A stretch of DNA of 64,000 bases, taken from the NCBI RefSeq assembly GCF_009696045.1, contig NZ_VUMT01000001.1:1-64000 (forward strand), given 5' to 3'. Position 1 is the stretch's first letter; each line of letters begins with the position of its first letter. This document shows positions 50,656-59,714 of this stretch, piece by piece. Origin of the DNA: Velocimicrobium porci. Lineage in GTDB: Bacteria > Bacillota > Clostridia > Lachnospirales > Lachnospiraceae. A program made the position numbers and the translations under genes. The notes beneath the pieces are model-generated. The model was not told where the DNA came from, made no database searches, and was given only the letters and a program-made list of their open reading frames with translations.

Positions 50656-52878
50656 ATGAGACGTTTACTAAAACAAATTTCAGCGTTTGCATTAGCTTCG
50701 CTAATCGCAGTCACCGGTCTTCCAGCTGTTCATACATACGCTGAAACATCAGAGCCAAAAACGGAAACAAATATGAATGGGGTTACTTTACCAGATGGAT
50801 ACCATAATAGGAAGGTCGTGGGGTACTTTCCTAACTATGCCTTAAACTTAGAACCACATAAAAATTTTAGTATTACAGATTTGCAGTGGGATAAATTAAC
50901 TCATGTCCAATACGCATTCGTTGTTGCTGACGAAAATACTTATGAACTAGTCCCTTCCGATCCTAAAAATGACGTTGAAAGTACATTTGACGGAAGAAAG
51001 TTTTATCACAAAGGAAAAGAAATCAAAATGGATAATTCATTAGACTATAAAGGGCAGTTTAATCTAATGAACCAAATGCAAAAACAATATCCAAATGTTA
51101 CTGTATTAGCTTCCACAGGGGGCTGGGCTGCCTCCAGAACACTTTGGAAAGTAACAGATAATGAGGCAAATATGAAAAAATTTGCAGATTCTGCAGTCAA
51201 ATTCATTCGTAAATACGGATTTAATGGTATTGACATCGACTTTGAATATCCATCGGAAACAAGCCAGTCTGGCAACCCTGCAGATTTTGACTTATCCGAA
51301 CCACGAAGAAAAGGAATCTCCGAACGTTATACCCAATTTATCCATATTTTGAGAGATACTTTGGATGAAGCTGCAAAGCAAGATAACACCTATTACTGGC
51401 TTACCTCTGCTGTATCTGCTTCTTCCTGGGTACTGGGTGGTCAAACAAGCAGTGAATTTCTCGATTACTTAGATTTCGTATCGGTTATGTCATATGACTA
51501 TCATGGGGGATGGAATCAATATGTAGAAAATCAGGCAAATCTGTTTGCCGACCCAAATGATACAGAAACAATTAACATGGCACTTCCTACATTAGGCTTC
51601 GACTGGTCTTATCACTTCTATCGTGGTGCTGTCCAATCTGAAAAAATTTTAATGGGTGTTCCTTATTATACGAGAGGATGGACAAACGTATCTGGCGGTA
51701 CAAATGGACTTCACGGAACTTCCAAAACCCCTGCTGTCGGAAATGAAAATATTTGGCACGATGACGACGAAAATGGCAAAGAGATTCCAGCAGGTGCTAA
51801 CCCATTATGGCATGTTCTTAATTTAATGAAAAAAGATTCCAATTATAAAAAATATTGGGACAATGTTGGAAAAGTTCCTTATGTATGGAACGATGTAAAT
51901 AAAACGTTCCTCACATTTGAAGACGAACAATCCATTCAGGAAAGAATCAATGTTGTAAAAGAAAATAACCTTGGCGGTGTTCTAATCTGGGTTATGCATG
52001 GTGATTACAGTTATGATGAAGAAAAACAAGAATACACCGTTGGCGATACCTTAACATCTATGCTTTATAATCGGTTAACTCAAATGGGACCTGCCAAAGT
52101 AACCAGTGACATTGACGTTAATGCCGAAACAGCAGACTTTGATGTTAAATTTGGTGGAAAATATGACCATCCAAACTATACCTATGAAATTTATTTAACT
52201 AATAATACAGGGGAAGATTTAAAAGAGTGGGAACTTTCCTTTGATTTACCAAAATCAGCTGTATTTTCTTCTGCATATGGTTCTACATTCTCTGTAAAAC
52301 CAAGTTCGAACAAAGACTTTAATACCGTTACTCTAAAAGGACAAAGCTGGAACGGTCTTCCAAACGGAGGTACCGCAAAATTACAAGGTGCAATCAAGTT
52401 AAATTTTGCAGGCGTTAAAAACTTTAAACTAAATGGAAAATCTATGAAATCAGAGGTAGAAGCTGAAAGAAAACGTCTTGGAATGGAATCTTTGCCTCCA
52501 ATTGAGAAACCAGACGTTACTCCTACTCCAACCGATAAACCAGATCCTACTCCTACAGAAAAACCAGAAGTTCCCCCAGTAGCAGACGACCATGCAACGC
52601 AGGCACCTGCAGTTCCCGCTGTTACACATGATAATTGGGATAAAGGAAATAATTTCACAATTACATGGAATCTTTGGTGGGGTGAAAATGCCTCTAGCGC
52701 AGAGATTTATGAAGATGATGTGCTAATCGACTCCAAGACACTAACTCCAAATTCTCCTAACGCTCAATCAGGAAAATTTGCATTTAAAGATGTTAAGTCC
52801 GGAACTCATACTTATAAAATTGTATTAAAAAACAACAAAGGAAGCTCTAGTGCTTCTGTAAACGTAACGGTAAATTAA
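50656..52878 (+). CDS. Secreted GH18 chitinase with carbohydrate-binding modules
   Basis: About 740 residues. A signal peptide (ISAFALASLIAVTGLPAVHTYA) is followed by a GH18 catalytic domain (about 45-480) with the catalytic signature FNGIDIDFEYP (DxxDxDxE, about 191-201), VSVMSYDYHGGW and MGVPYYTRGW. A beta-sandwich at about 485-600 (TYEIYLTNNTGEDLKEWELSFDLP) looks like a CBM2-type carbohydrate-binding module. A Pro/Thr linker (PTPTDKPDPTPTEKPE) leads to a C-terminal FnIII-like domain resembling chitinase A N-terminal modules. It degrades chitin or related beta-GlcNAc polymers outside the cell. The start follows AGAGGAGG. Confidence 0.93.
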   Translation: MRRLLKQISAFALASLIAVTGLPAVHTYAETSEPKTETNMNGVTLPDGYHNRKVVGYFPNYALNLEPHKNFSITDLQWDKLTHVQYAFVVADENTYELVPSDPKNDVESTFDGRKFYHKGKEIKMDNSLDYKGQFNLMNQMQKQYPNVTVLASTGGWAASRTLWKVTDNEANMKKFADSAVKFIRKYGFNGIDIDFEYPSETSQSGNPADFDLSEPRRKGISERYTQFIHILRDTLDEAAKQDNTYYWLTSAVSASSWVLGGQTSSEFLDYLDFVSVMSYDYHGGWNQYVENQANLFADPNDTETINMALPTLGFDWSYHFYRGAVQSEKILMGVPYYTRGWTNVSGGTNGLHGTSKTPAVGNENIWHDDDENGKEIPAGANPLWHVLNLMKKDSNYKKYWDNVGKVPYVWNDVNKTFLTFEDEQSIQERINVVKENNLGGVLIWVMHGDYSYDEEKQEYTVGDTLTSMLYNRLTQMGPAKVTSDIDVNAETADFDVKFGGKYDHPNYTYEIYLTNNTGEDLKEWELSFDLPKSAVFSSAYGSTFSVKPSSNKDFNTVTLKGQSWNGLPNGGTAKLQGAIKLNFAGVKNFKLNGKSMKSEVEAERKRLGMESLPPIEKPDVTPTPTDKPDPTPTEKPEVPPVADDHATQAPAVPAVTHDNWDKGNNFTITWNLWWGENASSAEIYEDDVLIDSKTLTPNSPNAQSGKFAFKDVKSGTHTYKIVLKNNKGSSSASVNVTVN

Positions 52879-52911
52879 CAGAAACAAAATCTATATTTAA
52901 AACTATAAAAA

Positions 52912-52963
52912 GGGAACCTTTTGAATCTGTATTTTATATCACTTCATTAAAAAAAAGGTTCCC
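52912..52963. terminator. Terminator between the chitinase and sigma-factor genes
   Basis: GGGAACCTTTT pairs with AAAAGGTTCCC (11 bp) around a 30-nt loop. Its A- and T-rich arms would work as a terminator in either direction between the convergent genes. Confidence 0.65.
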
Positions 52964-53022
52964 TCACTATTGAAAATACGCTGCTTTTATATGAGATTTC
53001 TACTTTTCAAAATTTGATATCA

Positions 53023-53544
53023 CTAAGTCTCAGAACTATTGTTTAATATCTTCTTTACCTTTCCCTTTAATCTCTGAGTTCTTGCATTCATACAAACAGA
53101 ATTGACACAAAAGAGTTCTCCCATCTCCTCCATTGACAATCTGTATTTGTATTTTAATTGAATCATTCGGCACTCGTCTTCCGTTAATTGCTCTTTCAAC
53201 AAAGTAATATATTGCTTTAACCGGATATTCTCGATTACTTCCGCCTCAATATCTGTCGAATCAACCGCATATAGCAGGCTTTCTAAATCTTCGCTATTCT
53301 GCCGTAACTGAAGATGTAATCCCCGATTATAATTGTAGCAAATATAACGAGCTGTCTGTGCCAACCAAAGTTTTGGATTTTCTCTTTGTTTTAATCCTTC
53401 TTCCTTTTCTATAGCTATCAAAAACACTTGATGTACGCAAGATTCGATTTCACCGTTATCTCGGATATAAAGCTCGTTCTTCACAATATGATACAGATAA
53501 TTATAGTACTTTTCATACAATGTAAGAATAAAATTACTCTCCAC
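53023..53544 (-). CDS. ECF-like sigma-70 family RNA polymerase sigma factor
   Basis: About 173 residues. Region 2 is diverged (LYEKYYNYLYHIVKNELYIRDNGEIESCVHQVFLIAIEKE...NPKLWLAQTARYICYNYNR), and region 4 is an HTH (LTEDECRMIQLKYKYRLSMEEMGELFCVNSVCMNARTQRLKGKVKKIL). Length and order fit an ECF-type sigma. I prefer the GTG at 53544 after AAGGGGTG. No anti-sigma gene follows. It lies after the frameshifted surface-protein gene on the same strand. It may control cell-surface or stress genes. Confidence 0.8.
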   Translation of the reverse strand: MESNFILTLYEKYYNYLYHIVKNELYIRDNGEIESCVHQVFLIAIEKEEGLKQRENPKLWLAQTARYICYNYNRGLHLQLRQNSEDLESLLYAVDSTDIEAEVIENIRLKQYITLLKEQLTEDECRMIQLKYKYRLSMEEMGELFCVNSVCMNARTQRLKGKVKKILNNSSET

Positions 53545-53686
53545 AGCTAACACCCCTTCACTGTTTTGCACTTCACAAAAAGCAGCTACTTAGAGTTTAC
53601 AGTTATTTACATCCTTCGAACACTGTATTTTATGTGATTTTTAGTTTATTCTTGTTCTTTCATTTACTTAATGTGTAAGAATATCC

Positions 53687-55316
53687 TTAAATGGTCTTTC
53701 CCTTATATCCAACAGCAAATTTGGAAAGATGATTCGTTGCAAAACTAATCGTCTTTGATTCTCTAGAATAAACAGAATTTGGTACTTCCACTGCCTTACC
53801 ATTTGCATTAATATAATAGATAACTAAGTTATCTGCTTTCTCCTTCGCAGCTAATTTGTAAGGAATAGATACCCTAATTTTCCCCTTTCCAAATTTAGTA
53901 ATCTTTTTCCCAGTTTTATCAGTGATACTAAAACCATAAATAGGACGCTTACCTATCTTCTTCTTTGTGCTTGCAGATAAATCATTGGCATTTACCTTAG
54001 TTATTGTTATATCCTTCGTTGACTGTTTTCGAATTTCCTTTAAGGCATTCAAATCAAGTGACGTAGTAACCATACCACTACTAACACCCACTTCCCCAAC
54101 ACGATTTTTCATTAGTTCTGCAATTGTCGCTTTTGGCAGATTGAAAGCAAACTCCTTTGCTTTCTTGGTATCTACTTTTACTGTTATAGCAACGTCATCT
54201 GTTTCTTTCCCATTCTTTTTTGCTTCTGCCTGTTGCCTTTTGATAGCACTATTTGCCACAGAGCTGCTCAGTGTCGCCGTTGCTTTATCTCCTTGGTATT
54301 TAGCTTTCACTGTCGTAATAGTCTTTGTTGACGTTTTTGGGAGTTCTGTTGCCCCCGGAGGAGTTATACCAGAATTATCCTCTTTGGCACCGTTATTGCC
54401 ATTGGATGGGCTTCCACCGTTCGATAAATTATCTCCATCGGATGTACCTCCACCGCTCGATGAATTGCCTCCGTCAGACATACCTCCACCACTCGATGAA
54501 TTGCCTCCGTCAGATGTACCTCCACCATTTGGTGAATTACCTCCGTCAGGTGTACCTCCACCACTCGATGAATTGCCTCCGTCAGGTGTACCTCCACCAC
54601 TCGATGAATTGCCTCCGTCAGATGTACCTCCACCACTCGATGAATTGCCTCCGTCAGATGTACCTCCACCACCATTTGAATCAGATCCAGAAGAATTAGA
54701 ATCTTCTATAGGCCGTCCCTCCAGCCTACCACTGCCAATAATTTTACCATTGTTCTGAAAATCACCTTCATTGCGGATAGTCCCATTATTTTCTATAGTT
54801 CCACGATTAATCAAAGTACCCTCGCAAGTCAAGATAGATCCGTCTGAAATAGCAAGTTCTGTATTCTCTGAAATAGTCATTGTAACCCCTTTTGGAATTG
54901 TCGGATTTCCTTTGACTTCCCAGTTATCATCTTCCCGTTTCAGAATAGCATTATCGAAGGTCTCACCAACTGCTACACCGACTAACTCCACATAACCATT
55001 TGTATTACCTACGACATTGCCATTCTGGCTGCCTCCATAAACATTCACTACTGTACCACCTGTCACAGTCACAGAAGTGTTACCTGCGATATCACCATCT
55101 TCGCCGCCGCCATAGACATCAGCTACTCGACCACCTGTCATAAAGATGCTTGTGCTCTCTACTTTCTCATCCTCAGCACCACCATAAATGACATAATCCT
55201 CTAAATTAGCGGTCTCTTGTACCCCCTCTGTGTCCAAATCCAAATGTACCGCTTTGAACTATCATAGCTATAACTAAAATCAGCGATAGAACTCTCCATC
55301 TTAATGTGCTTTTCAT
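53687..55316 (-). pseudogene. Repeat-containing surface protein with frameshifted signal peptide
   Basis: The main frame (518 codons, 53687-55243) starts with no signal peptide. In a different frame just upstream, ATG 55316 with a good ribosome site (AGGAGGAAATTT) encodes MKSTLRWRVLSLILVIAMIVQSG, a typical signal peptide, which stops at 55206. One frameshift between about 55243 and 55260 therefore separates export signal and mature protein. The mature part has right-handed-helix-like repeats (VYGGGEDGDIAGNTSVTVTGG), a Gly/Ser/Asp 12-residue repeat region (192-275), and a C-terminal domain of KFGKGKIRVSIPYKLAAKEKADNLVIYYI type seen in Clostridial surface proteins. No sortase motif is present. 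It is probably disrupted, unless the shift is programmed or a sequence error. Confidence 0.75.
54419..54670 (-). repeat. Tandem 36-bp repeat, seven units
   Basis: Seven 36-base units encode the 12-residue unit GGGTSDGGNSSS with variants (T/M, S/P, SSS/SPN, DN). An eighth, degenerate unit follows. It is a coding minisatellite inside the surface-protein gene and likely to vary in copy number between strains. Confidence 0.9.
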
Positions 55317-55698
55317 AAATTTCCTCCTATTTGTAATAAATACTATCAAATCTACCACCATATTTTTCTTTCTAACTCTTTGTTTTCAAAAACTTGCAAA
55401 TAAAAAAACAATGACCTCCTTCTTTTAAGCATATAACATAACCGCAGCAACAACCAAAATCCAAGAATTTCATTACTCGTAAACGTTATATCTTATTTGC
55501 TTGATTATATTCAGCAACAATATCAACAAGTCTTCCAGATTTTAAATTTTATTCACAAATATAAGCAATGAACATTCAATAATTTGCATTACAAAATATA
55601 CCAGATTTCCTTGTAAATATCCTCTGAAAAAATATTTTTCTCAGTGTAGCATAAATCTTTACTTATAACAAGATATTTCAGAAAGTTTCCTAAGAAAT
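55317..55698. other. Intergenic region (382 bases)
   Basis: AT-rich DNA between the surface-protein gene and the end of the subtilase gene, both on the minus strand. I see no ORF with a ribosome site and no RNA gene. A weak A/T hairpin near 55620-55642 (CTGAAAAAAT...TTTTCTCAG) may end the subtilase transcript. Confidence 0.6.
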
Positions 55699-57465
55699 TT
55701 AAAAATCTGAAGCCCCTACTGGCAAACTCTCCGATACACACAATGCCCCATACCCCAGCATCTCATTAGGCCACACATCATACCCAAGCAAATGTCTAGC
55801 CCCACTTCTCAAATATGCCTTCACCTTCTCCCCATACAAATAAGCATCATTCCCATTTACAATTCCCCATTCCATCATTAACGCAACCGAACCTGTCACA
55901 AATGGCGTTGCCATTGATGTACCAGTTCTTCTTGTGTAACCGCCACCCGGTGAGCAGGAGATAATATCAACTCCCGGTGCAACAAGATCCGGTTTTATCC
56001 ATTGATTATTTCTCGTAAATCCACGCCCTGAAAAAAAGGCATAGCTATCCGTATTTCCGTTATAGGCACCAACAGAGATTGCCCTGCTCGCAGTCGATGG
56101 AATTGTAAGTGTTGTTTCCTCAACCGGACGTAAAAATCGGGTCATTGTATTTAAAACGGCTCCTGTTGGAAGCCACATATCATAATCACCTGATATAATT
56201 CTTTCTCCATTTAAACGAATCGTCCATATACCATTGTTTACATAAGTTTCCTGTGGTATAAACTCTACATAAATTTCCTGTAAACCATTGTAAGGCAATG
56301 GTTCTCCATAGTAAAACAAGATTTTTGTGTTTTCAAGTACAAATTGATTTGTTCCAATCGTACCGCTCAGCCTTCCTGCACTGCTTCCGTTTGGGCTTAT
56401 TAATTCAATTGTCATACGGTCATAAAAATTTTTCCATATTTGTAGGTTAACTCCTGTTTCATAATCACTAATTACAAGCTCTATCACTTCTTCTTCTCTC
56501 TCCCTTACCACTCCACTTTTATGACGTCCAAGGCTTCCTTCATTCCCTGTTCCAATACAAATATTTGTTTTCCAACGATTTGCCATGGAATCAAGATATT
56601 GTTCAACCAGGCTTAAATTCGCATGAGAGCCATAACTATTTCCAAAACTGATATTAATTGCCAATGGCTGATTTCTCATAATTGCAAACCGAATCACAAA
56701 ATCCACTGCTTCCATCAAATTTGTCGTCTTTGGAAACGAATCTCCAACTGAACTTCCCAATTTTACAATCAAGATATCACTCTGTGGTGCAACTCCTCTA
56801 TACCTTCCATTGCTTGCTCTTCCATTTCCTGCGCAAATTCCAGCAACATGGGTTCCATGCCCAGAAGAATCTATGCTGGGAACAACCTGCATTTGTTCAC
56901 TTCGGTCAGACGAATTTAATGCCTGATTGATTTCTTCCTCACTATAAAAAGTTCCACTATCAAATCCTTCCGGCGGTGTTCCCCGAATTGTTTGATCCCA
57001 TAATCCAATAATCCGGGTCGTTCCATCAGCTTTTCTAAAATCCGGATGACTATAATCAATCCCAGAATCAATAATCGCAACGATTACTCCGTTCCCATAT
57101 AACGATAGTTGTCCTGTTTCCCTTCTATTTCTCTGTACCGGAGGAATACAAGACACTGCAATTCCTTCTGCCACTTCAAATGAAAGCTGCTTTGGTTTCT
57201 CTATAAATTCAATCTGTTGATATTTCACTAATTTTTCAATATCCTGCTGTTGAATCGTCACAACCGCATACTCATTCATAAGCTCTACAACTGATAGATT
57301 CAATTCCTCTTTTATCGGTTGTAAATCTCCATTATACTTTACAATTAGTTCCCAAGTATTATTATCGGAATCAAAGCCGACATCCAAATCTATTGTCTGT
57401 TCTCGTTCTTCCTCTCCTACATTAAGTGCAAGATTTAACTGATTATCTATTTTCCCGCTATCCAT
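55699..57465 (-). CDS. Csp-like subtilisin-family serine protease
   Basis: A 588-residue S8 peptidase without a signal peptide. An N-terminal prodomain-like region (1-100) is followed by the catalytic domain with an intact triad: Asp in AIIDSGIDYSHPDF (about 130-143), His in SSGHGTHVAG (about 200-209) and Ser in RTGTSMATPFV (about 514-524). A jelly-roll-like insertion lies between His and Ser. This architecture matches Csp proteases, which activate the cortex hydrolase SleC during germination in Clostridia; multiple paralogues occur in Lachnospiraceae. The triad is intact, unlike CspC pseudoproteases. No sleC gene is nearby, so the germination role is inferred. Confidence 0.88.
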   Translation of the reverse strand: MDSGKIDNQLNLALNVGEEEREQTIDLDVGFDSDNNTWELIVKYNGDLQPIKEELNLSVVELMNEYAVVTIQQQDIEKLVKYQQIEFIEKPKQLSFEVAEGIAVSCIPPVQRNRRETGQLSLYGNGVIVAIIDSGIDYSHPDFRKADGTTRIIGLWDQTIRGTPPEGFDSGTFYSEEEINQALNSSDRSEQMQVVPSIDSSGHGTHVAGICAGNGRASNGRYRGVAPQSDILIVKLGSSVGDSFPKTTNLMEAVDFVIRFAIMRNQPLAINISFGNSYGSHANLSLVEQYLDSMANRWKTNICIGTGNEGSLGRHKSGVVREREEEVIELVISDYETGVNLQIWKNFYDRMTIELISPNGSSAGRLSGTIGTNQFVLENTKILFYYGEPLPYNGLQEIYVEFIPQETYVNNGIWTIRLNGERIISGDYDMWLPTGAVLNTMTRFLRPVEETTLTIPSTASRAISVGAYNGNTDSYAFFSGRGFTRNNQWIKPDLVAPGVDIISCSPGGGYTRRTGTSMATPFVTGSVALMMEWGIVNGNDAYLYGEKVKAYLRSGARHLLGYDVWPNEMLGYGALCVSESLPVGASDF

Positions 57466-57843
57466 TCAAATCCTCATTCTCTCATCTTTTACTCATTAAT
57501 ATATGCAAAGATTTCTTTCTTTTCTACGCTACAGCAATAATAGAATATATTGCAACGCAAAGATGGACATCACAAAACGCAATCTTAACCTTTCTTTTTA
57601 CGAATGAAATGTCATTTTCAAAATAATAATTTTGTAATTCATCAACAAAATTTTGCAAAAAACAAAAAAATATTTTATTTTTGATTTTTGCAATTTTTTT
57701 AATTGACATCAATCCTTTGGTATTTTATACTTTTATCTATAAATACATTCCTTACTTAACGCTACCAATTAGCTTTTACTTAAAAGAATTTTCAAAAATC
57801 AAATGATAAAATATAAACTTTTTATCCAAGGAGGCTTTTAACT
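57466..57843. other. Divergent intergenic region (378 bases)
   Basis: The gap separates the subtilase (leftwards) from the chemoreceptor gene (rightwards). It contains the chemoreceptor promoter (57703-57731) and a very A/T-rich stretch (57640-57700). No small gene or structured RNA is evident. Confidence 0.6.
57703..57731 (+). promoter_or_regulatory. Promoter of the chemoreceptor gene
   Basis: TTGACA (57703-57708), 17-base spacer, TATACT (57726-57731). The leader to the start codon is about 105 bases. Confidence 0.7.
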
Positions 57844-59634
57844 ATGAAATGGTCAAAACGAACAGAACGCAGCATAAAAGAACGTATGACTTCTGTAACT
57901 AGTATTCTTTTATTAATTGCAATTCTTATTGAATCTGCTTTTTTTTATACTTGTTTGGACTATTCATACGACCAGGCAATCGAGAAAATAACGGATCATT
58001 TAGATAACTTAATCCAATCGGAAGTGCAAACTCTTATTAGCGTTTTAACTACAATAAACCAACGCTACGAAGATGGTGAAATCTCAGAAGAGGAAGCTTT
58101 TGCAACGGCAAAGCAAATTGTAAAAACTGCCCGATATAATAACAGTGATGAAACAAAACAGGGCTATTTCTGGGTAGATGACAAAGATGGAAACTGCATT
58201 GTTCATAACGACTCTGGCCTTGAACAAAAACAGAGATATAATCTTCAAGACGAAAAAGGTAATTATTATATTCAAAATCTATTAAAAGCCGGCAATCAGG
58301 CAGAAGGTGGATTTACTGAATATTGGGAAAAAAATGAACAAAATAAGCTCTCGCCAAAAAGAGTCTTTACTGCAAAGTTTGAACCTTTTAATTGGTATAT
58401 AAGTACAGGTGTCTATACCGATGAGACAAATCCTATTATTGCAGAATCGCAAAAATCCTTTCAAATAAAAAAGATACTTGGTTCTCTTGTCTTTTTAGCA
58501 ATCGGTCTTATTTTAGTTTTAATTGGTCGCAATAAGAGCAAGTATCATGCTAATGCAATTACTTTACCATTAAAAAATATCGCAGAACGTTTGACTCTCT
58601 TATCCAAAGGTGATTTGTCAACGCCTGTTCCTTCTATTCATTCACATGATGAAATTGAACAGCTGACTGTTGTAGCAAACTCTCTAACACATGATTTAAA
58701 TGCAATTATAAATGACTTAGGAACGATGCTCGCCGAGATTAGTAAAGGAAATTTTGATGTTCATTCCAATACAAACTATTCCGGTGATTTCAAACAACTA
58801 TACGAGGGAATGCGAAATATTAATATTCATTTAAGCCGTACTATGGCACAAATTACAGAAAGTGCAAACATTGTAAATAATGAAGCAAATCAAGTTTCAG
58901 TCAGTGCCCAAACTCTATCGCAGGGGGCATTAGAGCAGTCAGAGTCCATACAACAACTTTCAGATACAATGCAGCAAATATCAGAACAAATATCAGAAAC
59001 AGCAGACAATACAATTGATGCCAGCAAAGAAGCAGCGAAAGCCGAACGTCTGATTGCACTTTGCAACCAAAAAATGAGTCAGCTAAACAATGCGATGGAT
59101 AATATAAATGAATCTTCTGCTAACATTCAAGCTGTTATAGAAACAATTGAAGATATTGCCGGACAAACAAATTTACTTGCTTTGAATGCAGCAATTGAGG
59201 CTGCCAGAGCCGGTGAATCAGGAAAAGGATTTGCCGTAGTAGCAGATGAAATCCGCAAATTAGCGGAAAATAGTATGGCAGCCGCCGCTGACACAACAAA
59301 CCTAATAAAAAATTCAACTGAAGCAGCAAAAAATGGAAAAGAAATAGCTGATGATACTTCAAAATCAATGGAAAACGTAATTCAACTTTCAAATAAAATT
59401 TCAAATAAAATTGAAATTATCGCAGAAGCTTCTAAAATACAGGCATCTGCAGTGCAAAACATAAATGACACTATTTCAAATGTATCAGCAATTATCGAAA
59501 CAAACTCAGCAACTGCAGAAGAAAGTGCAGCAACCAGCGAAGAATTAAATGCTCAGGCCGATGCTCTTTCTAATTTAGTTTCTCGCTTTAAATTAAGACA
59601 AAGTGCGATTGAAGATATTATAAAAGATCTCTAA
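57844..59634 (+). CDS. Methyl-accepting chemotaxis protein with single Cache sensor
   Basis: A 596-residue chemoreceptor. TM1 at about 15-38 is followed by an extracellular sCache_2-type sensor (about 40-200, [29 protein letters not shown] and [13 protein letters not shown]), TM2 (about 207-228), HAMP (about 235-290), and a cytoplasmic signalling domain with the conserved hairpin tip [43 protein letters not shown]. It would sense a small organic ligand and control CheA. AAGGAGG supports the start. No che or flagellar genes are in the window. Confidence 0.94.
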   Translation: MKWSKRTERSIKERMTSVTSILLLIAILIESAFFYTCLDYSYDQAIEKITDHLDNLIQSEVQTLISVLTTINQRYEDGEISEEEAFATAKQIVKTARYNNSDETKQGYFWVDDKDGNCIVHNDSGLEQKQRYNLQDEKGNYYIQNLLKAGNQAEGGFTEYWEKNEQNKLSPKRVFTAKFEPFNWYISTGVYTDETNPIIAESQKSFQIKKILGSLVFLAIGLILVLIGRNKSKYHANAITLPLKNIAERLTLLSKGDLSTPVPSIHSHDEIEQLTVVANSLTHDLNAIINDLGTMLAEISKGNFDVHSNTNYSGDFKQLYEGMRNINIHLSRTMAQITESANIVNNEANQVSVSAQTLSQGALEQSESIQQLSDTMQQISEQISETADNTIDASKEAAKAERLIALCNQKMSQLNNAMDNINESSANIQAVIETIEDIAGQTNLLALNAAIEAARAGESGKGFAVVADEIRKLAENSMAAAADTTNLIKNSTEAAKNGKEIADDTSKSMENVIQLSNKISNKIEIIAEASKIQASAVQNINDTISNVSAIIETNSATAEESAATSEELNAQADALSNLVSRFKLRQSAIEDIIKDL

Positions 59635-59666
59635 TATTATTTTTGCCTTTTCATAATAAATATTTA

Positions 59667-59702
59667 AAAGGGCTTGAACTATTTTATCAGTTCAAGCCCT
59701 TT
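59667..59702. terminator. Bidirectional terminator
   Basis: AAAGGGCTTGAAC and its exact complement form a 13-bp stem with a 10-nt loop, with A and T runs on the two sides. It lies between the convergent chemoreceptor and adenine deaminase genes. Confidence 0.9.
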
Positions 59703-59714
59703 ATTGATTTTTTG

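Noticed and set aside
54419-54670. CRISPR array
   Set aside because: Units are contiguous with no unique spacers and are in frame with a protein-coding gene.
54325-54699. Other long frames through the repeat on both strands
   Set aside because: A 36-base repeat without stops keeps several frames open; none has a start signal.
53967-54758. 263-codon plus-strand ORF opposite the surface-protein gene
   Set aside because: It is a by-product of the 36-bp repeat and biased codon use; it has no ribosome site and repeats Pro/Ser-rich antisense sequence.
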